DNA from: Rhodospirillaceae bacterium
GTDB lineage: Bacteria; Pseudomonadota; Alphaproteobacteria; UBA7985
Length of the DNA: 35,718 nucleotides
Assembly: GCA_002700865.1 (NCBI GenBank)
Contig: PAFB01000067.1
Coordinates: 1 to 35,718, forward strand
Reading direction: 5' to 3'
Part shown: in pieces, positions 10,851-19,773 of the stretch
Position numbering within the stretch: the stretch's first letter is position 1
Layout of the letters: every line of letters starts with the position of its first letter
Made by a program: the position numbers and the translations under genes
Notes under the pieces: generated by a model
Seen by the model: the letters and a program-made list of their open reading frames with translations, nothing else
Told to the model about the DNA's origin: nothing
Databases searched by the model: none

Positions 10851-10945
10851 CGTCTCAGCCGGGCTGCGCTCCGGCATGCGATCAGGGGCCTTGAAAAACC
10901 TTCCTCCAAAATGCGACAACACGGCACCAAAGACGCGGCCTCAAG
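10843..10945 (+). promoter_or_regulatory. Candidate leuA attenuator RNA with mutually exclusive stems
   Basis: GCCCCTGA (10843-10850) pairs with TCAGGGGC (10882-10889), enclosing GCCGG/CCGGC; alternative GGCC (10887-10890) with GGCC (10937-10940) and CTTGA (10890-10894) with TCAAG (10941-10945). No U-tract seen. Confidence 0.5.
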
Positions 10946-11000
10946 ACCAACCTGACGTTGGCACGGGCGCGAGCGGACGCCGAGATCAGGACTAAGATTC

Positions 11001-12578
11001 ATGAGCATGCAGAAAACCGACGAAAACCGCGTCAAAATCTTTGACACCACCTTGCGCGATGGCGAGCAATCGCCGGGCTTTTCCATGAACCACGAGGAAA
11101 AGCTGCGGATGGCGTCAATGCTGGAAGAGCTGGGCGTCGATATCATCGAGGCTGGCTTCCCCATCGCCTCTCAGGGTGATTTCGAATCTGTACGGGCAAT
11201 CGCCAAGCAAGCCTCCGACACCGTTGCGATTGCCGGGCTGTGCCGAGCCTCGACCAAGGATATCGACCGGGCGTGGGAAGCATTGCAGTACGCGCCAAAG
11301 GCGCGGATTCATACCTTCATTTCGACCTCTCCGGTCCATATGAAATACAAGCTTCGCATGGAACCGGAAGCCGTGCTTGAGGCGATCCACAACTCCGTTT
11401 CGCACGCCGCTTCGCTGACCAACGATGTCGAATGGTCCCCTGAGGATGGCACGCGGACGGAGCCGGATTTTCTGGTCAAGTCGATTACGACAGCGGTAAA
11501 GGCCGGTGCGACCACGATTAACGTGCCGGATACGGTGGGCTATTTGGTCGCCGATGAGTATGCCGAACTGATCCGCATGCTGCTCAACTCGGTACCGGGC
11601 TTGGACAAGTGCACCATCTCCACCCACTGCCACAACGATTTGGGCGTTGCGGTTGCAAACTCGCTGGGTGGTGTTTCTGCCGGCGCGCGGCAGATCGAGT
11701 GCACGATCAACGGTATTGGCGAGCGGGCTGGTAACGCGTCGCTTGAGGAAGTCGCAATGGCCCTGCAAGTGCGCGGCGATCGCCTGCCGTACTGGACCAA
11801 CATCGACAGCACCAAGCTGCTCAGAGCGTCGCAGATGCTGCAGTCGATCACCGGCTTTTCGGTGCAGCCCAACAAAGCCATCGTCGGCGCAAACGCTTTC
11901 GCGCACGAGTCCGGTATTCATCAGGACGGTATGCTGAAGAACGCGCAGACTTATGAAATCATGACCCCGGAGAGTGTTGGCTGGACCAAAACCAATCTGG
12001 TTCTGGGCAAGCACTCTGGCCGCGCCGCTTTCCGCGATAAACTTGTGCAGCTGGGTTACGAAGACATCGGCGAGAACGCGTTCCAGGACGCTTTTGTGCG
12101 GTTCAAGGATTTGGCTGATCACAAGAAAGAAGTCACAGATGAAGACATCGTAGCGCTGGTTGACGACAGTGCCAGCGATCAGGCGGCGTCCTTCACCCTT
12201 GATGACCTGAAAATCCACTCGATTGTGCACGGTGTTGCGCGCGTTGACGTGACGGTGAGCGTGGAGGGCAAGGCTCAGACGGTCACGACGGAAGGCAACG
12301 GCGCTGTGGACGCGATCTTTAAGGGCATCAAAGACGTAACCGGTCTGCAGGATCAAAAGCTCGATCTCTATCAGGTTCACGCTGTTACTGGCGGAACAGA
12401 TGCACAGGCGAAGGTGACGGTGCGTTTGAGCCAGGAAGGCCGGACTGTGTCTGGTACGGGCGCTGATTACGATACCCTTTTTGCCTCCGCTCGGGCCTAT
12501 ATCCACGCCCTGAACAAGCTGCAAAGCTCCGAACGGCGGGTGCATGCGCATCGGGGCGGTGAGGGCGAGGCAGCCTGA
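11001..12578 (+). CDS. leuA: 2-isopropylmalate synthase
   Basis: IFDTTLRDGEQSPGFSMN, STHCHNDLGVAVANSL, NGIGERAGNASLEE, LeuA C-terminal allosteric domain. Confidence 0.96.
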   Translation: MSMQKTDENRVKIFDTTLRDGEQSPGFSMNHEEKLRMASMLEELGVDIIEAGFPIASQGDFESVRAIAKQASDTVAIAGLCRASTKDIDRAWEALQYAPKARIHTFISTSPVHMKYKLRMEPEAVLEAIHNSVSHAASLTNDVEWSPEDGTRTEPDFLVKSITTAVKAGATTINVPDTVGYLVADEYAELIRMLLNSVPGLDKCTISTHCHNDLGVAVANSLGGVSAGARQIECTINGIGERAGNASLEEVAMALQVRGDRLPYWTNIDSTKLLRASQMLQSITGFSVQPNKAIVGANAFAHESGIHQDGMLKNAQTYEIMTPESVGWTKTNLVLGKHSGRAAFRDKLVQLGYEDIGENAFQDAFVRFKDLADHKKEVTDEDIVALVDDSASDQAASFTLDDLKIHSIVHGVARVDVTVSVEGKAQTVTTEGNGAVDAIFKGIKDVTGLQDQKLDLYQVHAVTGGTDAQAKVTVRLSQEGRTVSGTGADYDTLFASARAYIHALNKLQSSERRVHAHRGGEGEAA

Positions 12579-12610
12579 CCGCACTGAGCCTGCTCAGTCC
12601 AATAGACTGA

Positions 12611-12643
12611 AAAAGCGCTCTGCGGCAGTAGGGCGCTTTTTTT
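12611..12643 (+). terminator. Rho-independent terminator after leuA
   Basis: AAAAGCGCTC-tgcggcagta-GGGCGC then TTTTTTT. Confidence 0.8.
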
Positions 12644-12700
12644 GGCGTGTCCTGCGTACAAGGCTCCATTCAATCAAGGGCAGGAGTCACCTATAAAATA

Positions 12701-12742
12701 CGAAATAATGTAAAATCAAAAATAAATATTATCGTTATTTCG
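12701..12742. repeat. AT-rich inverted repeat upstream of ferredoxin gene
   Basis: CGAAATAA (12701-12708) and TTATTTCG (12735-12742), 26-bp AT-rich spacer. Confidence 0.6.
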
Positions 12743-12760
12743 CAGTGAGTTAAGGATGGG

Positions 12761-12852
12761 CAGGTCCGGCTGAGAGGGTGGTCAACCATTCGGGCGAAAG
12801 ACCTGGCGCCGCTGGTTTTGGGTGGGCGGTGTCACTTGCTCTCTCCCCACCC
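12761..12852 (+). other. Candidate structured 5' leader RNA of the ferredoxin gene
   Basis: CAGGTC/GACCTG stem (12761-12766/12800-12805); GGCGCCGC/GCGGTGTC stem with GU pairs (12805-12812/12826-12833); GGGTGGG (12820-12826) can pair with CCCACCC (12846-12852). Confidence 0.4.
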
Positions 12853-13036
12853 TTGAAGCAGCAAATGAACGAACCAACTGGTCTGTGAGGGGGTCACTTA
12901 GCGAACCGCCGCTGCTGACACTGCAATCCAGCATCTCGCTGAAAGATGCAGTTGGGGCGCATTTTGTGTTTCACCCACCGACGATAAGCCCTAAAAACAC
13001 CGTCCAAGATCAGTCAAAAGTTTGGAGCGTTCGGAT

Positions 13037-13348
13037 ATGCCAAGCATAACAGTCGTCGACCGCGATGGAAGCGAGCAGGCCATTGAGGCCAAAAGCGGCC
13101 ACAAGGTCATGGAAATTATCCGCGACGCAGGCATGAATATCGAAGCCGCTTGTGGTGGCTGCTGTGCTTGCGCGACGTGCCACGTCTATGTTGATGGTGA
13201 TTGGTTTGGAAAGCTCGCAAATGCCGATGAGGAAGAGCTGGATATGCTTGATCTGGCTATGGACGTGCAGGACACCAGCCGCCTGTCATGCCAGCTTGAA
13301 ATGTCAGACGATCTTGATGGCTTGCGCGTAGAACTCGCTCCAGCCTAA
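13037..13348 (+). CDS. 2Fe-2S adrenodoxin-type ferredoxin
   Basis: ORF 13022..13348, ATG 13037; ACGGCCACATCHVYV and DTSRLSCQLEMSDDLDGLRV. Confidence 0.92.
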   Translation: MPSITVVDRDGSEQAIEAKSGHKVMEIIRDAGMNIEAACGGCCACATCHVYVDGDWFGKLANADEEELDMLDLAMDVQDTSRLSCQLEMSDDLDGLRVELAPA

Positions 13349-13642
13349 TGGCCTCAGGGCAACCCCGTCCTCTGTGAGCCTTGCTCAGCCTTTAGCATTG
13401 ACCCCTTACACACTCGATTTTCGGTGCCAATCAGGATGCTCTGATTTTGGCAGCGCTTGTGGTCATGGGGTGATCTCAACGCATCTGGAAACGCGAAAGT
13501 ATTCGTGATAAACAACTCTAGCACGAAGCCTGCACGTTCTCGGGGGACAAATGTAGAGGCTTTTTCCTCCTGTTTACATCTCACCCAAACTGAAGCTGTC
13601 CATTGGGTAAACAGCCTCGGTTCAACTGAGAGGCTAGAAATC

Positions 13643-14698
13643 GTGAAGCAATTGCGTTCATCCCTTTCTGAGGGCTTCATCAAGATTGGCGCCGACCAAA
13701 AAATCAGTCCAGATGTCTGGGAAGATTTACGCGTTCTGTTGGCTTTTGCGCGCGCGGGTACCATTGCGAAGTGTGCTGAATTGCTGGGGGTAACGCAGCC
13801 AACCGTTATCCGTAAACTCGCCGCGCTGGAAGAGGCGATGGACCGTCGCCTATTGGTTCGCAACACCCGCGGGTCCTCGCTGACTCAGGAAGGCGAGAAG
13901 CTGGTCGCGCTGGCTGATCAAATGGACCGTCAAGTCGCCATGGCCCTCAACGCGGCAACGCTTGATCATTCCGAGGTCGCAGGCAACGTCCGTATCTCCT
14001 GCACCGACGGCTTGCTGAGCTACTGGCTCGCGCCGCGCGTTGAGGAGTTTAAGGCTGAATATCCCGGTATTTCGCTGGAGCTGTATTCGACCAACGAGCC
14101 CCCAGAGTTAGAGCGGCGCGAAGTCGATGTTGTGTGCTCGTTTCTGGACTTCCAGAACGCCAATATTCTCTCGCAGCGGGTCGGTTTCGTCCACCTGATC
14201 CCCTTTGTATCGCGGAGTTTTGTCAGCCAGCACGGCATGCCCGATGCCGACGAAGACTGGTCCAAGTACCCGATTGTTGATCACATAGCTTACCGGGATA
14301 TGGTGGCCGGGTTTGCCGACTGGATGAAGCTTACGGCCAACTCAAAAACCAAGTACGTTAGCAATAACTCGACGACCTATTACCATTTGGTGCGTTCGGG
14401 GCTCGGGATTGGTTTTCTGGGCAACTATGCGGCCCTGGACCCGGAGCTCATGACGATCATGGGCAACCCGGCCCATACCGTTACGCCCCTGTATGTCGGC
14501 GCGCTTCGGGTATTACACGACGATCCATCGGTCAAAGCTGTGGTTGAATGGGTGCATGAAACCTTCGAGCGTTTTGGTGATCCGTGGTTCCGTAAGACAC
14601 TGTTTCAGGCCGATTCTTCGGAATTGGATAACATGGCCCCGAACCGCGAAAAGCTGGAGGGCCTGCTTGGCGTGAACGTGATGACACATAACCGCTAG
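13643..14698 (+). CDS. LysR-family transcriptional regulator
   Basis: N-terminal HTH LLAFARAGTIAKCAELLGVTQPTVIRKLAALEEAM and LysR substrate-binding domain. ORF opens at 13457; GTG 13643 preferred, start uncertain. Confidence 0.85.
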   Translation: MKQLRSSLSEGFIKIGADQKISPDVWEDLRVLLAFARAGTIAKCAELLGVTQPTVIRKLAALEEAMDRRLLVRNTRGSSLTQEGEKLVALADQMDRQVAMALNAATLDHSEVAGNVRISCTDGLLSYWLAPRVEEFKAEYPGISLELYSTNEPPELERREVDVVCSFLDFQNANILSQRVGFVHLIPFVSRSFVSQHGMPDADEDWSKYPIVDHIAYRDMVAGFADWMKLTANSKTKYVSNNSTTYYHLVRSGLGIGFLGNYAALDPELMTIMGNPAHTVTPLYVGALRVLHDDPSVKAVVEWVHETFERFGDPWFRKTLFQADSSELDNMAPNREKLEGLLGVNVMTHNR

Positions 14699-14746
14699 GT
14701 CTTTAGGGTTGATTTTTCGACGGAGTTTAGGCTTTCTAGCCGGGCT

Positions 14747-14764
14747 TGGCGGAGCAAACCGCCA
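14747..14764 (+). other. Hairpin in serC 5' leader (serC RNA motif candidate)
   Basis: TGGCGG-agcaaa-CCGCCA, 20 nt upstream of the serC ATG; no T-run. Confidence 0.4.
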
Positions 14765-14784
14765 CCAGACTAGAGGTTTGAACC

Positions 14785-16047
14785 ATGACGACGCGCGACG
14801 TGCGTTCGCCCTGTGCGCCCTTGCGTGCACCGGCGGACACGGTCAGTGGCGCTGCGGATACGGCCGCAACGCCTCAACCCGCTTTAAAGCCGGTTGACCC
14901 CAATTTTTCTTCAGGTCCCTGTACCAAATTCCCCGGATGGTCTGTTGACCGCTTGGTTGACGCTGCTTTGGGTCGTTCCCATCGCGCCAAGGAGCCGAAG
15001 GCCAAACTGAAAGCGGTCATTGACCGATCCAAAGCCATGCTCGGCCTGCCTGAAGACTGGCTTCTCGGCATTGTTCCCGGTTCAGACACCGGCGCTGTCG
15101 AAATGGCCATGTGGTCCATGCTCGGTGCGCGGCCGGTCACAATTCTGGAGTGGGAGAGTTTTTCCAAGGATTGGGCCACGGATGCGATCAAGCAACTCAA
15201 GCTGAACGACGCGCAAGTGGTCAAAGCTCCCTACGGCGCTTTGCCGGACCTGAGCGCGATAGACCGGTCACACGACATCGTTTTCCCGTTCAACGGCACC
15301 ACCTCCGGCGTGCGTGTGCCGAATATGGATTGGGTCTCAGACGCGCGGGAAGGGATCGTGATTTGCGACGCAACCTCAGCCGCATTTGCCATGGATATGG
15401 ATTTCAGCAAACTCGATGTTGTGACCTGGTCCTGGCAAAAAGTGCTGGGGTCCGAAGCGGCTCACGGCATGCTGGCCCTGTCGCCGCGCGCGGTGGCACG
15501 GCTGGAGAGCTTTGAACCCGACCGCCCGCTGCCCAAGCTGTTCCGGATGACCAAAGCCGGCAAAATCAACAGCGGTATTTTCGAAGGTGCAACCATCAAC
15601 ACCCCTTCGATGCTGGCGGTTGAGGATGTTCTTGCCGCGCTGGACTGGGCAGACAGCCTCGGCGGAGGAAGGGCCTTGATTGCGCGGGCTGAGGCGAACT
15701 TTGCGGCCTTGGACCGATGGGTTCAGAAAACGGACTGGATCGATTGGCTGGCCACTGACCCTGCGACGCGTTCAAGCACGTCCATGTGTCTGAAAATCGT
15801 TGATCCTGCTTTCCAGCAACTCCCGGCAGACGCGCAGGCTGCCTTTTGTAAAGCGCTGGTCAAGCTGGTCGAAAACGAAGGCGCTGGCTTTGACTTCAAC
15901 GGTTATCGCGATGCCCCGGCAGGTCTGCGCATCTGGGGCGGTGCGACAGTCGAAGCGAGCAATATTGAAGCGCTGACACCATGGCTCGAGTGGGCCTTTG
16001 CCACTCAATCTTCCCTGACTTTTTCCCCGAAGGAGACCGCAGCATGA
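14785..16047 (+). CDS. serC: Phosphoserine aminotransferase
   Basis: [39 protein letters not shown] Lys region; overlaps serA by ATGA. Confidence 0.93.
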   Translation: MTTRDVRSPCAPLRAPADTVSGAADTAATPQPALKPVDPNFSSGPCTKFPGWSVDRLVDAALGRSHRAKEPKAKLKAVIDRSKAMLGLPEDWLLGIVPGSDTGAVEMAMWSMLGARPVTILEWESFSKDWATDAIKQLKLNDAQVVKAPYGALPDLSAIDRSHDIVFPFNGTTSGVRVPNMDWVSDAREGIVICDATSAAFAMDMDFSKLDVVTWSWQKVLGSEAAHGMLALSPRAVARLESFEPDRPLPKLFRMTKAGKINSGIFEGATINTPSMLAVEDVLAALDWADSLGGGRALIARAEANFAALDRWVQKTDWIDWLATDPATRSSTSMCLKIVDPAFQQLPADAQAAFCKALVKLVENEGAGFDFNGYRDAPAGLRIWGGATVEASNIEALTPWLEWAFATQSSLTFSPKETAA

Positions 16048-17645
16048 GCGCGAAACCCAAAGTTCTGATTTCCGATTCCCTGTCCTCGCAGGCCGTTCAA
16101 ACCTTTGAAGGCATGGGCTGTGAAGTTACCGTATCTGGCAAGTTGACGCCGGAAGAACTGCAGCACATTATCCCTGAATATGACGGTCTGGCAGTTCGTT
16201 CTGCGACGAAAGTGACCCCTGAACTGCTCGAAAAGGCGACCCGGCTGAAGGTTGTTGGCCGCGCCGGTATTGGTGTTGATAATATTGATGTCAGCGGTTG
16301 CACGCGAAATGGTGTGGTGGTCATGAACACCCCTTTCGGCAACGCGATCACCACTGCGGAGCACGCCATCGCCATGATGTTCGCGCTCGCCCGCCACATC
16401 CCGCAGGCCAATGAATCGACGCACCAAGGGCTTTGGGAAAAGTCGAAATTTATGGGAACTGAGTTGACCGGGAAAACGCTGGGTCTGATCGGGGCTGGCA
16501 ATATTGGGTCGATCGTGGCGTCGAAAGCGATTGGGATTGGCCTTAAGGTCATAGCCTTTGACCCTTTTCTCTCAGAGGATCGCGCAAAGGATCTGGGCGT
16601 GACCAAAGTCGAACTCGATGATCTGCTGGCCAAAGCGGACGTGATCACGCTGCACGTGCCAAAGACGGCCCAGACCGAAAACATGATCAATGCCGACGCT
16701 TTCAACAAAATGAAGAAAGGCGCCATGCTGGTGAATTGTGCGCGCGGTGGTCTGGTCGACGAAACCGCTTTGTTGGGCGCGCTGGAAAGCGGGCACGTGC
16801 GCGGGGCGGCGCTGGACGTCTTTGCGGTTGAGCCGGCAAAGGAGAACCCTTTGTTCGGTCATCCCCGTGTCATTTGCACGCCGCATCTTGGCGCCTCGAC
16901 ACAGGAAGCGCAGGAAAAGGTTGCGGTGCAGGTCGCTGAGCAGATGGCGAATTACCTCGTTGATGGCGCGGTTCAGAACGCTCTGAACACGCCCTCGCTT
17001 ACGGCTGAAGATGCCCGCAAACTTGGGCCGTGGATTGAACTGGCCACGCAGCTTGGCTCCATGATCGGCCAGCTGACCGACGAAGAAATCCTCGATATGC
17101 AGATCGAGTACTGTGGCGACGCGTCCGTGTTAAAGCATGAGCCCATTACCAACGCGGCACTGGCGTCCATGCTGGGGACCAAGTTTGCCTCGGTGAACTT
17201 GGTCAATGTTCGCGATATGGCCAACCAACGCGGCATCAATGTCAAAGAAACCCGCACGGACAGCGCAGGTGATTATCAGGCCGTGATCCGGATTATCGTA
17301 ACCACGCCAGCTTTCAGCCGCTCCATCGCAGGGACGATGATGGCCGGGCGTCCGCGCATTACGGAAATCAAGGGCATTCAGCTCGAATCTACCCTTGGCC
17401 GCTACATGCTGTACATCACCAACAAGGACCAGCCGGGCCTGATTGGAGCTGTGGGTTCGCGCATGGCGGAGAGCGGGATCAACATCGCAAACTTCCACCT
17501 TGGCCGATTGGTACAGGGAGGGGATGCGATTGCGTTTTTGGAGATCGACAGCGCGGTGAGCGAAGAAGATCTTCAAATCCTGCAGTCCCTGCCGCAAATC
17601 GACCGGTGCCGCTTCCTTGAATTCCCGGAAATGAACCAGGCGTGA
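16044..17645 (+). CDS. serA: D-3-phosphoglycerate dehydrogenase
   Basis: ORF 15981..17645, ATG 16044; [37 protein letters not shown]-terminal ACT domain. Confidence 0.95.
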   Translation: MSAKPKVLISDSLSSQAVQTFEGMGCEVTVSGKLTPEELQHIIPEYDGLAVRSATKVTPELLEKATRLKVVGRAGIGVDNIDVSGCTRNGVVVMNTPFGNAITTAEHAIAMMFALARHIPQANESTHQGLWEKSKFMGTELTGKTLGLIGAGNIGSIVASKAIGIGLKVIAFDPFLSEDRAKDLGVTKVELDDLLAKADVITLHVPKTAQTENMINADAFNKMKKGAMLVNCARGGLVDETALLGALESGHVRGAALDVFAVEPAKENPLFGHPRVICTPHLGASTQEAQEKVAVQVAEQMANYLVDGAVQNALNTPSLTAEDARKLGPWIELATQLGSMIGQLTDEEILDMQIEYCGDASVLKHEPITNAALASMLGTKFASVNLVNVRDMANQRGINVKETRTDSAGDYQAVIRIIVTTPAFSRSIAGTMMAGRPRITEIKGIQLESTLGRYMLYITNKDQPGLIGAVGSRMAESGINIANFHLGRLVQGGDAIAFLEIDSAVSEEDLQILQSLPQIDRCRFLEFPEMNQA

Positions 17646-18274
17646 CGGCTGCAAGATACCAACTTCTCGTCTCTGACATGGATTCCACCATCGCAGAGGG
17701 CGAGACCATCGTAGATATGGCGGACGCTCTGGGGATTGGCGCAAAAATAGCGGAAATCACGGAGCGTTCCATGCGGGGCGACTTAGACTTTCGCCAAGCG
17801 CTGGAAGAACGCGTCAGGATGCTTCGCGGCCTGGAGCTTTCCACGATAAAGGGGATCGCGCAGGAGGTTGGCTTGTCCGAAGGTGCGGGCGAGCTGATGA
17901 TGGCGTGCCGGCGTCTGGGCATGCGGACAGTGTTGGTGAGCGGTGGGTTTGATCTGATTGCCGATGTGGTTGGGGCCGGTCTGGGCTTTGATCGGGTGGT
18001 TTCCAATCGGCTTGAGCTGGAAGGCCATGCCTTGTCAGGCAAAGTTCTTGAGCCGATTGTGACCGCTGATACCAAGGAATCGGTTCTGCTGGCCGAGTGT
18101 CAGGCTTTGGGCATTGGCCCGGATCGCGCTGTTGCGATGGGCGATGGGGCCAATGATATCGTGATGATTAAGGCCGCCGGCCTTGGCGTTGCCTATCGCG
18201 GCAAGCCCGTTACTCGAGCGGCGGCAGACCTCAGCATCGACCAGTTGCGCGATCTGATCCCGCATTTGTCTTAG
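17642..18274 (+). CDS. serB: Phosphoserine phosphatase
   Basis: HAD motifs VSDMDSTIAEGE and VAMGDGANDIVMIKAAGLGVAYRGKP; GTG start overlaps serA stop (GTGA). Confidence 0.93.
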   Translation: MTAARYQLLVSDMDSTIAEGETIVDMADALGIGAKIAEITERSMRGDLDFRQALEERVRMLRGLELSTIKGIAQEVGLSEGAGELMMACRRLGMRTVLVSGGFDLIADVVGAGLGFDRVVSNRLELEGHALSGKVLEPIVTADTKESVLLAECQALGIGPDRAVAMGDGANDIVMIKAAGLGVAYRGKPVTRAAADLSIDQLRDLIPHLS

Positions 18275-18385
18275 CCAGAAAGGCCCGGCGCGGGTTCGAG
18301 TTTACACGCCAATGTGCCGCAAGGAACGAGTTTGACTTTTCGCCGCTGAACATTCGGGTCTATACCAGTGGTGGAGGATGTACTG

Positions 18386-19762
18386 ATGACCCAACCCGCG
18401 CTGATAAACGCCCTAAGGGACCGGTTCGGCGACCACTTTTCGACCGCTACCGCAATACTTGAGCGCCATGGCAAAGACGAAGCCCACCACGCAGGCGTGC
18501 CGCCAGACGGTGTGGTTTTTGTTGAGACAACGGAGGAGGTCGTCGAGGTTGTGAACCTCTGCGCGGCCCACAACGCGCCGATCATTCCTTACGGTACAGG
18601 GACATCGCTGGAAGGCCATATCAACGCTATTCGCGGGGGCATTTCAGTCGACTTGAGCCGCATGACAGCGTTGCTCGAAGTCAACGCGGAAGATTTGGAT
18701 TGCCGGGTGCAGGCCGGGGTGACGCGCAAGGCGTTGAACGATGAACTTCGCGCGACGGGGCTGATGTTCCCCATCGATCCGGGCGCGGATGCGTCGCTGG
18801 GCGGCATGACCGCAACCCGTGCTTCCGGCACCAATGCTGTTCGCTATGGAACCATGAAAGACACGGTGCTGGGCCTGACGGCGGTTTTGGCCAATGGTGA
18901 AGTGGTTCGAACCGGTGGGCGTGCTCCCAAGTCGTCGGCAGGCTACGATCTGACCCGCTTGATGGTTGGATCAGAAGGCACGCTGGGCATCATTACCGAA
19001 ATTCAGCTTAAGCTATTCGGGCAGCCCGACGCCATTTCTGCCGCTGTTTGTGCTTTCCCCGATATCGACGCGGCGGCCAACACGGCGATCATGGTGAAGC
19101 AGATGGGGATTCCGGTGGCGCGGATGGAACTGGTGGACGCAGATTCAATCCGGGCGGTGAATCAGGCCGATCAACTCGGTATGCAGGAAAAGCCGCACAT
19201 TTTCTTTGAATTTCACGGGACTGACGCGTGGGTGCAGGAGCAGGCTGAACTGACCCAGACCATCGCGACGGATCTGGGAGGCGAGGACTTTCAGTGGTCA
19301 ACCCAGTTGGAAGAGCGAAACCGCCTCTGGAACGCGCGACACAACATGTTCTATTCGGTCCAGCGAATGCGGCCGGGGGCTTCGGCCTGGCCAACGGACG
19401 TTTGCGTGCCGATTTCGCGGCTGGCGGAATGCATCAACCAAACAGTCGAAGACCTCGCCCAAACCAGCGTCCTTGCCCCCATCGTTGGCCACATTGGCGA
19501 CGGTAACTTCCATCTCGCCTTTCTGTACGACAAGGACAATGAGCAAGAGATGAGTCAGGTGAACTGGGTCAACTCCCGCATGATTGACCGGGCGCTTGCC
19601 ATGGGAGGGACGTGCACGGGTGAGCATGGGATTGGTCACGGCAAGATGAAGTACCTTGAGCGCGAGCACGGCGCAGAGGCTGTTTCCATGATGGTGGCAA
19701 TCAAGCGCGCGCTTGATCCGCAAAACATCATGAACCCGGGTAAAGTCCTGCCCATGAATTGA
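18386..19762 (+). CDS. FAD-linked oxidase (D-lactate dehydrogenase / glycolate oxidase GlcD-like)
   Basis: IIPYGTGTSLEGH FAD-binding motif, C-terminal GEHGIGHGKMKYLEREHG...ALDPQNIMNPGKV. Substrate not determinable. Confidence 0.88.
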   Translation: MTQPALINALRDRFGDHFSTATAILERHGKDEAHHAGVPPDGVVFVETTEEVVEVVNLCAAHNAPIIPYGTGTSLEGHINAIRGGISVDLSRMTALLEVNAEDLDCRVQAGVTRKALNDELRATGLMFPIDPGADASLGGMTATRASGTNAVRYGTMKDTVLGLTAVLANGEVVRTGGRAPKSSAGYDLTRLMVGSEGTLGIITEIQLKLFGQPDAISAAVCAFPDIDAAANTAIMVKQMGIPVARMELVDADSIRAVNQADQLGMQEKPHIFFEFHGTDAWVQEQAELTQTIATDLGGEDFQWSTQLEERNRLWNARHNMFYSVQRMRPGASAWPTDVCVPISRLAECINQTVEDLAQTSVLAPIVGHIGDGNFHLAFLYDKDNEQEMSQVNWVNSRMIDRALAMGGTCTGEHGIGHGKMKYLEREHGAEAVSMMVAIKRALDPQNIMNPGKVLPMN

Positions 19763-19773
19763 AGGCGCAGGGG

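Noticed and set aside
11115-12584. 489-aa minus-strand ORF antisense to leuA
   Set aside because: Mirrors leuA codon structure in GC-rich DNA; no recognisable domain and leuA itself is unambiguous.
12768-12781. GGCTGAGAGGGTGG resembling the TPP riboswitch CTGAGA core
   Set aside because: The downstream conserved ACCTGATCTGGATAATGCCAGCG portion is missing and the neighbouring gene is a ferredoxin, not a thiamine gene.
12822-13049. 75-aa ORF overlapping the ferredoxin start
   Set aside because: No domain; lies across the predicted structured leader and the better-supported ferredoxin start.
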